Positions 8,600 to 17,537 are shown, counted from the stretch's first letter. The stretch is 64,000 bases of DNA from Rhizobacter sp. (GCA_023954175.1 JAMLIM010000001.1:123901-187900), one strand, 5' to 3'. Notes: a model not told the origin generated them from the letters alone. Numbers and translations are program-made.

Positions 8600-9220
8600 A
8601 TGACCACGAGGACACACTGGGAATCGGTGTACGAAACCAAGTCAGCGGAAGCAGTCAGCTGGTATGCCCCGCATCTGCGGGAGTCGCTGCGCTACATATC
8701 CCAGGCAGCAACGAGCAAGAACGCCGCGATCATCGACGTGGGCGGTGGCGAGTCGACGCTCGTCGACGATCTGGTCAGCGAGGGCTACAAGGACATCACC
8801 GTTCTCGACATCTCGGCCAAGGCGCTTGAGGTCGCGAGACAGCGCGTCGGTGCGCAAGGCGCCCATGTCCACTGGGCGGCCGCAGACGTACTTGAAGTCG
8901 AATTTCCGGTCGGCGCCTTCGACATCTGGCACGACCGCGCCGTATTCCATTTCCTGACCAGCGACGACCAGCGGCGCCGTTACGTCGCGCAGGTACTCTC
9001 GGCGTTGAAGCCTGCGGGTTTCGCCATCGTCGGAACCTTCGGGCCGGAGGGGCCAGAGCAATGCAGTGGGCTGCAAGTCTCCAGATACGCCCCCAGCGAA
9101 CTTCACGGCGTCTTCGGCGAGCCCTTCGAACTTCTCGGCAGCAGCATCGAACTGCACACGACGCCCTGGGGATCACCTCAGCAGTTCGTGTACTGCTACT
9201 GCCGCCGTCTGCCCTCGTAG
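8600..9220 (+). CDS. Class I SAM-dependent methyltransferase
   Basis: The 206-aa protein shows a Rossmann-type methyltransferase fold. Motif I IIDVGGGES lies at about residues 43-51, the acidic loop after strand 2 is TVLDIS, and AAADVLE is motif II-like. It is similar in size to small thiopurine/tellurite-type methyltransferases, but the substrate cannot be told. The ATG at 8600 was chosen over the in-frame GTG at 8597 and the longer upstream frame because the homologous-looking N-terminus HWESVYETK starts there. It opens a lower-GC patch (8600-10110) compared with flanking genes, which suggests acquisition. Confidence 0.85.
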   Translation: MTTRTHWESVYETKSAEAVSWYAPHLRESLRYISQAATSKNAAIIDVGGGESTLVDDLVSEGYKDITVLDISAKALEVARQRVGAQGAHVHWAAADVLEVEFPVGAFDIWHDRAVFHFLTSDDQRRRYVAQVLSALKPAGFAIVGTFGPEGPEQCSGLQVSRYAPSELHGVFGEPFELLGSSIELHTTPWGSPQQFVYCYCRRLPS

Positions 9221-9397
9221 TCCTGAAAATCCCGGACGGCCAGAACAGACTTGACCCAGCTCTCAGCAGCGACGCAGGAGCCTGTGCTACGAGCTTCAGT
9301 CCGATGCGGATTCTCGACGCCGTTCACCGCCATGCCTTCGATTGGCTTCAGCCTGGCGCCGCATAAACGCCATTCGTCAGAACGCACAGCAACGCCC

Positions 9398-9814
9398 ATG
9401 GAAACCGTGTACCGATCAAAGATCGATGTGTGGCTGGTCGCGCTTCTTGGCGTTGCAGTCGCGGTCTCCCTTGCCGGTGCAGTCGCGACGCTTTCCGTGC
9501 CATCGGCCGCCGCCTGGGCAGTTGGTGCATTCATTGCCGTTGTTGGAGTTGGCCTGCCGCTGTGGCTGCTGGTTTCAACGCGCTACCTGCTCGGACGCGG
9601 CCAGCTTCTTGTCCGGTCCGGACCTTTCAAGTGGCGCATTCAAGTCGCGGACATCACGAACATCACGCCCACATCCAGCCCGCTTTCCAGTCCGGCACTG
9701 TCGCTGGACCGGTTGCGTATCGACTATGGTCGAGGCAAGTCGCTGATGATCTCGCCGCTTCACAAGGATCGGTTTCTCGTCGACATGGAAGCTGCTCGCC
9801 GTGGCGCGGTCTAA
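9398..9814 (+). CDS. Small membrane protein with PH-like (YyaB-type) domain
   Basis: The 138-aa product has two N-terminal hydrophobic helices (about residues 12-33 and 38-58). A compact C-terminal domain follows with YLLGRGQLLVRSGPFKWRI and DITNITPTSSPLSSPALS, the pattern of bacterial PH-domain proteins of the YyaB-like type. The ATG at 9398 is preferred because upstream residues in the same frame are low-complexity. Its TAA stop lies inside an attC-like site (9809-9864), an arrangement typical of integron cassettes, and its GC content is lower than that of its neighbours. The function is unknown. Confidence 0.7.
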   Translation: METVYRSKIDVWLVALLGVAVAVSLAGAVATLSVPSAAAWAVGAFIAVVGVGLPLWLLVSTRYLLGRGQLLVRSGPFKWRIQVADITNITPTSSPLSSPALSLDRLRIDYGRGKSLMISPLHKDRFLVDMEAARRGAV

Positions 9815-9864
9815 CCTCTTTCGACGCGGACCGCTGCGTCGCCGCTCAACTCCACGCGTTGAGT
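9809..9864 (+). repeat. attC-like recombination site (candidate)
   Basis: A 56-bp segment begins GTCTAAC, which fits the attC R-box form RYYYAAC, and ends GTTGAGT, which fits GTTRRRY. Between them lie an imperfect dyad around CGACGC...GCGTCG and a CAACTCCACGC stretch resembling the L box of Pseudomonas-type attC sites. It covers the stop codon of the preceding small gene. No integrase gene or second site was seen, so it may be a stray or decayed cassette end. The rest of the gap to 10109 holds nothing recognisable. Confidence 0.35.
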
Positions 9865-10109
9865 CTGGAACTGCACCAACCAGTTCTCAGGATCAACTGA
9901 CCTGGGATCCGCTCGCAGCGCGAACAACGCCGGTGACACACTCTACCGACCGATCGGGCAGATGGTGCGTAGTGCGTAGCGAAGTAAAGGAGGAGACGGC
10001 GGCCGAAGGCCGGCGTCGGGGGACATGAGCGGAGCGCTGCGCGCCGGCGGCCCGATCACGCACGAACCGGAACTTCCGCTCTTCGAGCAACCGACCTCCC
10101 GCAGACACG

Positions 10110-10661
10110 ATGACCATGAAGCCGAAAGAACGTGAAGCACTGCTGAGTACGCTGAAGTCCCGCTTCGAGCACAACATGCATCGCCACAAGGGCATCGCAT
10201 GGGCCGCGGTGCAGGCCAGGCTCGACGCCAATCCCGAAGCAATGAGTTCGCTGCTCGCGATGGAAGCGACCGGTGGCGAGCCGGACGTGATCGGTCAGGA
10301 CAAGGCGTCGGGGACGTTCACGTTCTGCGATTGCGCTGCCGAGAGCCCGGCCGGCCGCAGGAGCCTGTGCTACGACCGCGCGGCGCTGGACTCGCGCAAG
10401 GAGCACAAGCCGGCCGGCAGCGCCGTCGAGATGGCGGCCGCAATGGGCATCGAGCTGTTGACCGAGGCGCAGTACCGTGCGCTGCAGACGCTCGGCGACT
10501 TCGACACCAAGACGTCGAGCTGGGTCAGCGCGCCGACTGACATGCGCGCGCTCGGCGGCGCCCTCTTCTGCGACCGACGCTTCGGCCGGGTGTTCGCGTA
10601 TCACAACGGCGCGCAGTCCTACTACGCGGGGCGGGGCTTTCGCGGCTTGCTTCGGGTCTGA
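10110..10661 (+). CDS. DUF4256 family protein
   Basis: A 183-aa soluble protein recognised by general similarity to the DUF4256 family. It begins with KEREALLSTLKSRFEHNMHRHKG and contains the AMEATGGEPDVIG and RRSLCYDRAALDSRKEHKP segments, then a C-terminal LGGALFCDRRFGRVFAYHNGAQSYY stretch. No catalytic role is known to me. An alternative ATG two codons downstream (10116) is possible. It is convergent with nirN and is probably not part of the denitrification operon. Confidence 0.75.
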   Translation: MTMKPKEREALLSTLKSRFEHNMHRHKGIAWAAVQARLDANPEAMSSLLAMEATGGEPDVIGQDKASGTFTFCDCAAESPAGRRSLCYDRAALDSRKEHKPAGSAVEMAAAMGIELLTEAQYRALQTLGDFDTKTSSWVSAPTDMRALGGALFCDRRFGRVFAYHNGAQSYYAGRGFRGLLRV

Positions 10662-10685
10662 GCGAAGCGGTGGGCCGCGCCGCCC

Positions 10686-12281
10686 TCAGTGCGAAGTGCC
10701 CTCGCTGCGCGTGATCTTGTTCCACACGTTGTACTTGCCGACCGGCTTGCTCATCGGCAGGCGCTTGACCTCCTTGAAGGTCGCGGCGTCGTAGACGATC
10801 AGCGCGCCATCGGCCTCCCACAGGCTCGCGAGCGCGTAGCGGCCGTCCTTCGTGAATTCGATGTGGGCGAGCGTTTTACCTGGTTCGACGGAAACGCGCC
10901 CTGCCGGTTCCAGCGTGCGCTTGTCGATGATGAGCAGCGTGTTCTTCGCCGTCGGGCTCATCATCGCGTCGACCCAGGCGTAGGGCGTGTTCTCGTGGCT
11001 GCGCATGAAGAAGCCGGGGCCGAGCGTCGGGATGTCCTGCACCGGCTGCCAGGTCTTCATGTCGATCACGCTGACGACGCCATCCTTCAGATTCGGCGAC
11101 GCCAGCACCGGGCGGCCGTGGTAGTCGAAGGTGATGCCGGAGCCGAGGTGCGGCATGCCCGGCAGCGGCAGCGCCGCGATGCGGCGGCGCACGTCGAGGT
11201 TCACGACCTGCGCCGACGGCGCGCCGTCGCTGCGCGGGCGCGTCGCGCCGAGCACGTTGGCGTAGCTCGCATCGAAGAAGAAGTCGTCCAGCGGCTCGTC
11301 GAGCGGCGTGCGCCGCACCCCGAGGTAGCCGGGCTTGGCGATGCCCTCGCCTTGTCTGTAGTCGTGGACGAGGCCGTCGTAGATCGGCTCCGCCTTCGGG
11401 TTGTACGAGATCTCCCACAGCTCCGGGATGTCCTTCAACGCGACGACGAAGCTCTTGCGTGGCGCGGCGTCGTAGACGGCCGAGACGCGCGAGCTTGCCT
11501 TGGCGTCGAGCGTCGCCGCCGCATAGGTGCGCTGCAGGTTGAGGTCGGCATCGAACAGCGCGAGCGTGTGCGGCAGGTAGTTCGCCGCCATCACCCACTT
11601 GCCGTCGCCCGAGACGGCGACGTTGCGCATGTTGAGGCCGGCGCGCACCTCGGCGACGACGGCCAGGTTCCAGAGGTCGTACTTCGTGATCCAGCCATCG
11701 CGCGAGCCGAAGTACACGTAGCGCCCGTCGGGCGTGAACTTCGGCCCGCCGTGCAGCGCGAAGCGCGACGGGAAGCGGTGGATGACTTCGAACTTGTCGC
11801 CATCGACGAGCGAGACATGATGGTCGCCGCCCTCGACGACGACGAACAGGTTCATCGGGTCGGCGCTCCAGCGCGGCTTGGCGGGCAGGCCGCGCGCGCC
11901 GGCGGTCTCGACGCGCGACGCGCGGATGTCGGCCTCGCTCCAGCTCGGCGCGGGCGTGACCGGCGTGTAGATCCAGTCCGTGATCGCGGCGATCTGCGCG
12001 GCGTCGAGCTTGTCGGCAAAGCCCTGCATCTGGGTCGCGACGCGGCCCTGCGTGATCACCTTCGCCGCCTCGGGCTTGCGCAGGCGCTGCAGGCTCTCGG
12101 GCAACAGCGCCGGGCCCATGCCGCCGACGCGCTGCGCGCCGTGGCAGGCGGCGCAGTGCTCCTGGTACAGCCCAGCGGCCTGGCCCGCCGCGACCGGCGG
12201 CACCGACTGTGCCTGCGCCATGTCCCAGCCGATCCAGAACAGGCCGGCGGCGAGCGCGACGCGCCAGATCGTTGCGCCCAT
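10686..12281 (-). CDS. nirN: Cytochrome c / d1-binding protein NirN
   Basis: NirN acts in the periplasm in the last steps of heme d1 maturation and transfer to NirS. The 531-aa product has a signal peptide (about residues 1-26, ending AQA), a c-type cytochrome domain with CAACH at about residues 41-45, and an eight-bladed propeller-like d1 domain (about 120-531) similar to NirF and NirS. Length is close to the family's usual 490-530 residues. The chosen ATG at 12281 is 5 bp after the nirJ stop. It is the last gene of the nirSMCFDLGHJN operon, the position it also takes in Pseudomonas. Confidence 0.92.
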   Translation of the reverse strand: MGATIWRVALAAGLFWIGWDMAQAQSVPPVAAGQAAGLYQEHCAACHGAQRVGGMGPALLPESLQRLRKPEAAKVITQGRVATQMQGFADKLDAAQIAAITDWIYTPVTPAPSWSEADIRASRVETAGARGLPAKPRWSADPMNLFVVVEGGDHHVSLVDGDKFEVIHRFPSRFALHGGPKFTPDGRYVYFGSRDGWITKYDLWNLAVVAEVRAGLNMRNVAVSGDGKWVMAANYLPHTLALFDADLNLQRTYAAATLDAKASSRVSAVYDAAPRKSFVVALKDIPELWEISYNPKAEPIYDGLVHDYRQGEGIAKPGYLGVRRTPLDEPLDDFFFDASYANVLGATRPRSDGAPSAQVVNLDVRRRIAALPLPGMPHLGSGITFDYHGRPVLASPNLKDGVVSVIDMKTWQPVQDIPTLGPGFFMRSHENTPYAWVDAMMSPTAKNTLLIIDKRTLEPAGRVSVEPGKTLAHIEFTKDGRYALASLWEADGALIVYDAATFKEVKRLPMSKPVGKYNVWNKITRSEGTSH

Positions 12282-12286
12282 CACCG

Positions 12287-13507
12287 TCAGGCCGAGACGA
12301 CGCGCAGGCGGTCGCGAAACGCGGTCGTCTTGACGCGCGGCGCGTCGCTGTTCGTGAGGCCGATCTCGGCGTCGTCGAGGTAGCAGCCCGGGTCCTCCGC
12401 CCAGGGGTCGCCCGTGACCTGCTGCGCGCGCACCCGCGTGTTGCCGCCGCAGATCGCGAGGTGCGCGCACGCGCCGCAGCGGCCGGTGACGGGGCGCGGC
12501 CGGAGCTTCAGCCCCGCCATCAGCGGGTCGCTCGTGTCGGCCCAGATCTGCGAGAACGGGCGCTTGCGCACGCTGCCGAGGTCGTAGTGCCACCACATCG
12601 TGTCGGGGTGCACGTGGCCGACGTTGTCGATGTTGGCCACATACAGGCCCGATGCGTTGCCGCCCCAGGCTTGGAGCCGCGCCTGCACCGCGTCGGCCCA
12701 CTGCGGCAGATGGCGCTGCACCCACAGCAGCAGGTAGACGCCGTCGGCGTCGTTGTTGCCGGTGACGTATTCCAGCGTCCGCCCTTCCTTCGCCGCCAGC
12801 CACGCGGCGTCGAACAGCCGGTCGAGCGCCGCGCGCGTCGCTGCGAAGTGCGCGTCGCGCCCGCGGTGGATGTTGCCGCGGCCGGCGTAGTTCAGGTGCG
12901 AGAAGTAGAACTTGTCGACGCCCTCGTCGTGCATCAGCTGCATCAGGTCGGGCAGGTCGGCCGCGTTCATGTCGGTCATCGTGTAGCGCAGGCCGACCTT
13001 GACGCCGCGATCGCGCAGCAGGCGCACCGCGCCGAGCGAGGCGTCGAACGCGCCCTGCTTGCGGCGGAACTTGTCGTGCGTTTCGCGCAGGCCGTCGAGG
13101 CTGATGCCGACGTAGTCGAAGCCCTGCACCGTGACGCGGTCCGCCATCGGCGCGTCGATCAGCGTGCCGTTGGTCGAGAGGCCGACGTAGAACTTCATCG
13201 CCTTCGCGCGCTCGGCGATCTCGAAGATGTCGGGCCGCAGCAGCGGCTCGCCGCCGGAGAGGATCAGCACCGGCACGCCGAAGCGCTTCAGGTCGTCCAT
13301 CACGGTGTTGACTTCGGCGTTCGTGAGTTCGTCCGGGTAGTCGTGGTCCGCCGAGAGCGCGTAGCAGTGCTTGCAGGTGAGGTTGCAGCGGCGGATCAGA
13401 TTCCAGATCACGACCGGGCCGGTGGCGCTGCGCTGCCTGACGATCGGGTAGCTGCCGTCGCGCTCGGCCTGGGCCAGCTCGCGCATGAATTGGGAGATGC
13501 GAAACAT
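12287..13507 (-). CDS. nirJ: Heme d1 biosynthesis radical SAM protein NirJ
   Basis: NirJ removes the two propionate side chains of 12,18-didecarboxysiroheme and installs oxo groups on the way to heme d1. The 406-aa protein has the radical SAM CNLTCKHC cluster motif at about residues 41-48, the GGEPLLR motif, and a C-terminal Cys-rich region (CGACAHLAICGGN ... DPGC) that binds an auxiliary [4Fe-4S] cluster. It is separated from nirH by 6 bp. Length and motifs are standard, with no sign of damage. Confidence 0.95.
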   Translation of the reverse strand: MFRISQFMRELAQAERDGSYPIVRQRSATGPVVIWNLIRRCNLTCKHCYALSADHDYPDELTNAEVNTVMDDLKRFGVPVLILSGGEPLLRPDIFEIAERAKAMKFYVGLSTNGTLIDAPMADRVTVQGFDYVGISLDGLRETHDKFRRKQGAFDASLGAVRLLRDRGVKVGLRYTMTDMNAADLPDLMQLMHDEGVDKFYFSHLNYAGRGNIHRGRDAHFAATRAALDRLFDAAWLAAKEGRTLEYVTGNNDADGVYLLLWVQRHLPQWADAVQARLQAWGGNASGLYVANIDNVGHVHPDTMWWHYDLGSVRKRPFSQIWADTSDPLMAGLKLRPRPVTGRCGACAHLAICGGNTRVRAQQVTGDPWAEDPGCYLDDAEIGLTNSDAPRVKTTAFRDRLRVVSA

Positions 13508-13513
13508 GATGCG

Positions 13514-13996
13514 TTACTCGGTTCGGGGCAGGCGCAATCCGGTCTTCTTCAGGATGCGGGTGCTGTAGAGAATATCCTGCGCGCGGCAGGCCTCGGCGAG
13601 CAGGCAATGGATCTGCAGCGCGTAGCGCTCGACTTCGACGCGGTTGTGGCCGTGCACCATCGCGAAGAGGTTGTACGGCCACTCCGGCAGTGCGCGCGGC
13701 CGGCGATAGCAGTGCGAGACGAAGGCGAGCGCACCGACCTTTTCGCCCAGCTCGTCGACGCGCGCATCGTCGACGTCCCACACCGTCATGCCGTTCGCGG
13801 TGTAGCCGAGGCGGTAGTGATTCGGAACCGCGCCGATGCGGCGCACCAGGCCCTCGCGCAGCATGCCCTCGAAGCGCTCGCGCACGACCGCTCCGCTCAC
13901 GCCGAGCTGCGCGCCGACGGCGTCGTAGGGCCGCGGCACCATCGGCAAGCCGGCCTGGGTCGCGGCAATCAGTCGTTGGTCGAAATCGGCAAGCAT
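13514..13996 (-). CDS. nirH: Siroheme decarboxylase subunit NirH
   Basis: A 160-aa Lrp/AsnC-like protein. It has an N-terminal helix-turn-helix-like region without a clear DNA-binding role and a ferredoxin-like AsnC domain containing the WPYNLFAMVHGHN stretch. Together with NirD, NirL and NirG it decarboxylates siroheme to 12,18-didecarboxysiroheme. The ATG at 13996 lies 13 bp downstream of the nirG stop codon. Assignment to H rather than to the related paralogs rests on position just before nirJ, as in the Pseudomonas operon. Confidence 0.85.
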   Translation of the reverse strand: MLADFDQRLIAATQAGLPMVPRPYDAVGAQLGVSGAVVRERFEGMLREGLVRRIGAVPNHYRLGYTANGMTVWDVDDARVDELGEKVGALAFVSHCYRRPRALPEWPYNLFAMVHGHNRVEVERYALQIHCLLAEACRAQDILYSTRILKKTGLRLPRTE

Positions 13997-14009
13997 GGCG
14001 CGGCGGCAA

Positions 14010-14498
14010 TCAGACCGGCAGCTGAAGTTCGACGAAGAACTCCTTCTCTTTCGGGAACGCGAACACGCGCAGGCCGGTCTCGGCCTCGATGCGCGCGCAG
14101 GCCTCGCGCGCCTGCGCGGGCGACGTGCACGCCAGCACGAACCACATGTTGAAGGCGTGTTCACGCCGGTAGTTGTGCGCCACTTCGGGCAGCGCGTTCA
14201 CGATCTCGGCGACGGCGTCGAAGCGACCCTCCGGCACCTGCAGGGCGGCGAGCACGAACTGCCCGCCCGCGCGTTCGATCTGGAACAGCGGGCCGAAACG
14301 CGACAGCACACCGTCTTCGAGCATGCGACGCAGCCGTGTGAGCACCTCGTCCTCGCTCAGGCCGAGTTCGGCCGCGACTTCAGCAAACGGCGTGTCGCTG
14401 AGCGGAAAGTCGCCGTGCAGGCGGCGGATCAACAAGGCGTCGGTCGCATCGAGCACCGCCGGCTCGCGGCTGAAAGCGCCATCCGCGCGCGCGTTCAC
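14010..14498 (-). CDS. nirG: Siroheme decarboxylase subunit NirG
   Basis: A 162-aa Lrp/AsnC-like paralog of NirD/L/H with the RRLHGDFPLSDTPFAEVAAELGL N-terminal region and the HNYRREHAFNMWFVLA core seen in the D/G group. The best start is the GTG at 14498, which overlaps the nirDL stop as GTGA. The longer upstream frame overlaps nirDL and is arginine-rich. It forms part of the siroheme decarboxylase complex in heme d1 synthesis. Paralog naming follows gene order. Confidence 0.85.
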   Translation of the reverse strand: MNARADGAFSREPAVLDATDALLIRRLHGDFPLSDTPFAEVAAELGLSEDEVLTRLRRMLEDGVLSRFGPLFQIERAGGQFVLAALQVPEGRFDAVAEIVNALPEVAHNYRREHAFNMWFVLACTSPAQAREACARIEAETGLRVFAFPKEKEFFVELQLPV

Positions 14499-15502
14499 TG
14501 CAGCGCCTCGGTGAAGTAGCGCGCGCCGGTCTGCTTGAAGCGCTGCGTGCTGAAGAGCACCTCGTGCGGACGGTCGCCGAGCCCGGCGGCGATCCGCGCC
14601 GCCTCGATGAGTTCGCGCACCGCGCCCTGCTCGCGCCCGTGCACCATGCAGTAGAGCGTGTACGGCCAGCCGGGCGCGCTGTCGCGCCGGTAGCACAGCG
14701 TCACGCCGGGTTGCGCCGCGAGCCGCGCGCCGGCAGCGTCGACTTCGGTTGCCGGCAGTTCGAACACCGTCATCGCGTTCGCGCTGATGCCGAACTCATG
14801 GTGCCGCAGCACGACGCCCAGGCGCCGGAGCGTGCCGCGCGCGCACCAGTCGCTCAGCGCGGCGATCACCGCGGATTCGTCCAGGCCGAGGGGTTCGCCC
14901 AATGCGGCGAACGGCCGCTCGACGAGCGGCAGGCCCTGCTCGAGGCGTGCCGCGAGGGGCCGCAACGCCGCGCTGACCGGCGCCGCCGGCATCGACCGGC
15001 GCGGCGCCTGCCCTTCGTCGGGCGCACCCTGTGCACCGTCGAGGTCGAACGCGAGGTCGATCCGGTAGGCACGCCGCATCGGCAGGCGCAGCGCCCGCAG
15101 CCCGGTGGCGCGCTCGATGCGATCGACGCACGCCTGCAGCCCGGCCTCGTCGGTCGCGGTGGCGACGAACCACAGGTTCCAGTCATGCGCGCGCGCGTAG
15201 TTGTGGTTGACGCCGGGCTCGGCATTCACGATCGCGGCGACGCGTTGCAGGTCCGGCGCCGGCACGCGCATTGCGCACAGCATGCCGGCGCCGCCGGCGC
15301 CGACGCCGAACACGGCGCCGACGCGGCTCGCCTCGCCACGAGCCAGCGCCCCCTGCAGCAGCGCACGCACCTGCGCGCCGCTCAGGCCGTGCGGCGCGCC
15401 GAGCGCGTCGTAGGGCCGCGCCACGAGCGGCAGATCGCGCTGCCACGCGTTGAGCAGCGCACGCGACGCATGGGCTTCGAGCGGTGCCGCGCAGATGTTC
15501 AT
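14495..15502 (-). CDS. nirDL: Fused siroheme decarboxylase NirD-NirL
   Basis: One 335-aa polypeptide contains two tandem Lrp/AsnC-like units. Residues 1-150 are NirD-like (NHNYARAHDWNLWFVATAT core) and about 180-335 are NirL-like (CYRRDSAPGWPYTLYCMVHG core), joined by a linker rich in Pro, Ala and Asp. Fusion of D and L is known in several denitrifiers, whereas Pseudomonas keeps them apart. The ATG at 15502 overlaps the nirF stop as TGATG; a GTG one codon upstream is also possible. It converts siroheme to didecarboxysiroheme with NirG and NirH. Confidence 0.9.
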   Translation of the reverse strand: MNICAAPLEAHASRALLNAWQRDLPLVARPYDALGAPHGLSGAQVRALLQGALARGEASRVGAVFGVGAGGAGMLCAMRVPAPDLQRVAAIVNAEPGVNHNYARAHDWNLWFVATATDEAGLQACVDRIERATGLRALRLPMRRAYRIDLAFDLDGAQGAPDEGQAPRRSMPAAPVSAALRPLAARLEQGLPLVERPFAALGEPLGLDESAVIAALSDWCARGTLRRLGVVLRHHEFGISANAMTVFELPATEVDAAGARLAAQPGVTLCYRRDSAPGWPYTLYCMVHGREQGAVRELIEAARIAAGLGDRPHEVLFSTQRFKQTGARYFTEALQ

Positions 15503-16710
15503 CACAGCCCGAGCCGCGCGGCGCGGCTTGCGAAGAAGATGCCGCTCGGCGCGGCGATGTCGAGCGTCGCGAGCGTCTCGAAGCTCGTGGTGTCGATCAC
15601 GCTGACGCGGTTCGCGTCGCGCGAAGAGATCCAGACCGCTTCGCCCTTGGGCGTGAATTCCATGTGCAGCACGGCGGCGCCGGGTTCGAGCATCTTGACG
15701 ACCTTGCGCGTCGGCGTGTCGATCACCTGCACGCGGTGGTAGTCGGGCACCGCGAAGTTGACCCAGACCTGGCGCCCGTCGGGCTGCGCCATGACGAACA
15801 CCGGCTGGCCGGCGACGGCAATGCGCGCGACCTCCTGCCAGGTGTCGGTATCGACGACGAGCACCTCGTGGCGACCGATGGCCGGCAGGTAGGCGTGGCG
15901 TCCGGCGATCGCCCAGCCGCGCAGGTGCGGCATCTTGAAGACCGGCAGCGGCGTCTCGCCACGGCCGTAGCCGGCGAGGATGCGGCGCACCTTGGGCTCG
16001 GCAGCCCAGAGGTCGATCATCGCCAGCCCGTCCTCGCCGAACAGGCCCGCGATGTAGTAGCGGCCATCCGGCGTGACGAGCGCATCGTAGGGTTGGCGGC
16101 CGACGTGCGTGAACTTCGTGAGCTTGGGCGCGCCGCCTTGCGACAGGTCGGCGATCCAGATCTGGTCGGCGTCGAAGAGCGAGAAGATGAAGCGCTTGCC
16201 CGGCAGTTCGGCGAGGCCGACGACGCGCGAGCGCTTGCCCGGTTCGCCCGGGGCATCGAAAGTGGCCGGGATGTCGGCAACAAGCGTGAGCGTCTTCGCG
16301 TCGAACACCTTGACGCCCCCGGGCACGTAGTTCTGCGCTGCGACGAGCTTGCCGTCCTGCGAGATCGCGCCGCCGATGCTGTTGCCGGCCTGCTGCACGC
16401 GGCCCTCGACCCGGCGCGTCAGCAGGTTGACCTTGGTGAGCGCGCCGTCGCGCCCGAAGACAAAGGCGGTGGCGCCATCGCGCCCGTAGACGACGGAGGC
16501 GTGCGACAGGTCGCCGAGGCCGTCAATCGCGCCGAGCACGCGCATCGCGCTCGTGTTGACCACCGTCAGCGTGCCGCTCGCGCGCCCGACGATGACGCCG
16601 AGATCGCCGCTGCCAATGCCGTCGGCTGCCGGCGGCGACGCCGTGGCGCAGGCCGCGAGCAGCAGCGCGGCAGCGGGCCCGCAGACGCGGCTGATGGCGC
16701 GACGAAACAT
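15502..16710 (-). CDS. nirF: Heme d1 biosynthesis lipoprotein NirF
   Basis: NirF is a periplasmic d1-binding propeller protein that acts as dehydrogenase in late heme d1 synthesis. The 402-aa product has a lipoprotein signal with the lipobox LLAAC at about residues 17-21 and a WD-like/d1 propeller for the remainder. The ATG at 16710 has GAGGTG 8 bp upstream; an upstream GTG at 16722 overlaps the nirC stop but has a poorer site. No CxxCH motif is present, as expected for NirF. Order and spacing match the nir operon. Confidence 0.92.
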   Translation of the reverse strand: MFRRAISRVCGPAAALLLAACATASPPAADGIGSGDLGVIVGRASGTLTVVNTSAMRVLGAIDGLGDLSHASVVYGRDGATAFVFGRDGALTKVNLLTRRVEGRVQQAGNSIGGAISQDGKLVAAQNYVPGGVKVFDAKTLTLVADIPATFDAPGEPGKRSRVVGLAELPGKRFIFSLFDADQIWIADLSQGGAPKLTKFTHVGRQPYDALVTPDGRYYIAGLFGEDGLAMIDLWAAEPKVRRILAGYGRGETPLPVFKMPHLRGWAIAGRHAYLPAIGRHEVLVVDTDTWQEVARIAVAGQPVFVMAQPDGRQVWVNFAVPDYHRVQVIDTPTRKVVKMLEPGAAVLHMEFTPKGEAVWISSRDANRVSVIDTTSFETLATLDIAAPSGIFFASRAARLGL

Positions 16711-16718
16711 CGAGTGGA

Positions 16719-17063
16719 TCACCTCGGCACCTTGGTTTCTTCCGGGAAGCCGGCGCGCAGCTGCTGCGCGATCCACAGCGCATCGGCCTCGCTCAGCATC
16801 GAGCTCCATGCCGGCATCGGCGTGCCGGGACGCCCGTGCAGCGTCGTCGCCACGATCGATTCGATCGAGCGATCACGCAGCGCCTGTGCGGTGAGCGGCG
16901 GGCCGAGCCCGCCCGTGAGCTGCATGCCGTGGCAGGCGCCGCAGTCCTGACGCACCATGTGCACCAGCGTGTGCTGGCGCTGGGCCGTCATCTCGGTCTG
17001 TGCCTGCACCGCACCGGTCGCGATCAATGCCGCGGCGAAGGCCGACAGCGGCCGGGGGCGCAT
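16719..17063 (-). CDS. nirC: Cytochrome c55X NirC
   Basis: A 114-aa small periplasmic c-type cytochrome with a signal peptide (about residues 1-22) and a single CGACH heme site at about residues 41-45, followed by the GGLGPPL and PMPAWSSML segments. Met in the latter is the likely sixth heme ligand. NirC donates electrons to NirS or takes part in heme d1 insertion. It is 21 bp after nirM and upstream of nirF in the operon. Confidence 0.9.
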   Translation of the reverse strand: MRPRPLSAFAAALIATGAVQAQTEMTAQRQHTLVHMVRQDCGACHGMQLTGGLGPPLTAQALRDRSIESIVATTLHGRPGTPMPAWSSMLSEADALWIAQQLRAGFPEETKVPR

Positions 17064-17084
17064 GACAGATTCAGCGGATCTGGC

Positions 17085-17408
17085 TTACTTCAGAGCCAAT
17101 ATGTACTCGATCGCGGCCTTCAGGTCGGCATCGCTGATCTTGCTAGGCGGGTTCGGCGACATCGGAACCGGACCCCAGACGCCGGAGCCGCCCTTGCGCA
17201 CCTTTTCCATCAGCACGGTCACCGCATCCGCCTTGCCCTTGTACTTGGCCGCGACATCCTTGTAGGACGGGCCGACGATCTTCTTGTCGTCCGAATGGCA
17301 GGCCAGGCAGCCGGCCTTCTTCATCGCCTCGGGGTCCGCGGCGCGTGCGCTTGCGGTCACGAGGCACGCGCCGAGCGCGATGGTCACGATTGGCAACAGA
17401 TTCTTCAT
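17085..17408 (-). CDS. nirM: Cytochrome c551 (NirM)
   Basis: A 107-aa periplasmic cytochrome c of the c551/c8 type. It has a cleavable signal ending ASARA (about residue 23), heme site CLACH (about residues 34-38), the KIVGPSYKDVAAKYKGK stretch and a PMSPNP motif carrying the Met ligand. Cytochrome c551 is the main electron donor to cd1 nitrite reductase. It is separated from nirS by 129 bp containing a strong hairpin (17449-17468), a likely point for differential expression or mRNA processing. Confidence 0.93.
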   Translation of the reverse strand: MKNLLPIVTIALGACLVTASARAADPEAMKKAGCLACHSDDKKIVGPSYKDVAAKYKGKADAVTVLMEKVRKGGSGVWGPVPMSPNPPSKISDADLKAAIEYILALK

Positions 17409-17448
17409 TTTCGGATCAATCCTTTTCGAGGAAGTGGTTCACGTCAAT

Positions 17449-17468
17449 GGCCCGGCGACTGCCGGGCC
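17449..17468 (-). terminator. Hairpin between nirS and nirM
   Basis: GGCCCGGC and GCCGGGCC form a perfect 8-bp GC stem with a 4-nt loop in the nirS-nirM gap. There is no U-tract, so it is more likely an mRNA-stabilising or attenuating structure that lets nirS be more abundant than the downstream maturation genes. Confidence 0.5.
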
Positions 17469-17537
17469 CTCCACGCTTGTCGAGCAAGCAAGCCAGCATA
17501 CCCTCGCCGGCTTGCCCATTTGCCGTCAATGGCAACT

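Noticed and set aside
12209-14152. A 647-codon plus-strand open frame over nirJ-nirH-nirG
   Set aside because: Shadow of three nir genes with conserved motifs on the other strand; no plausible start site or protein signature.
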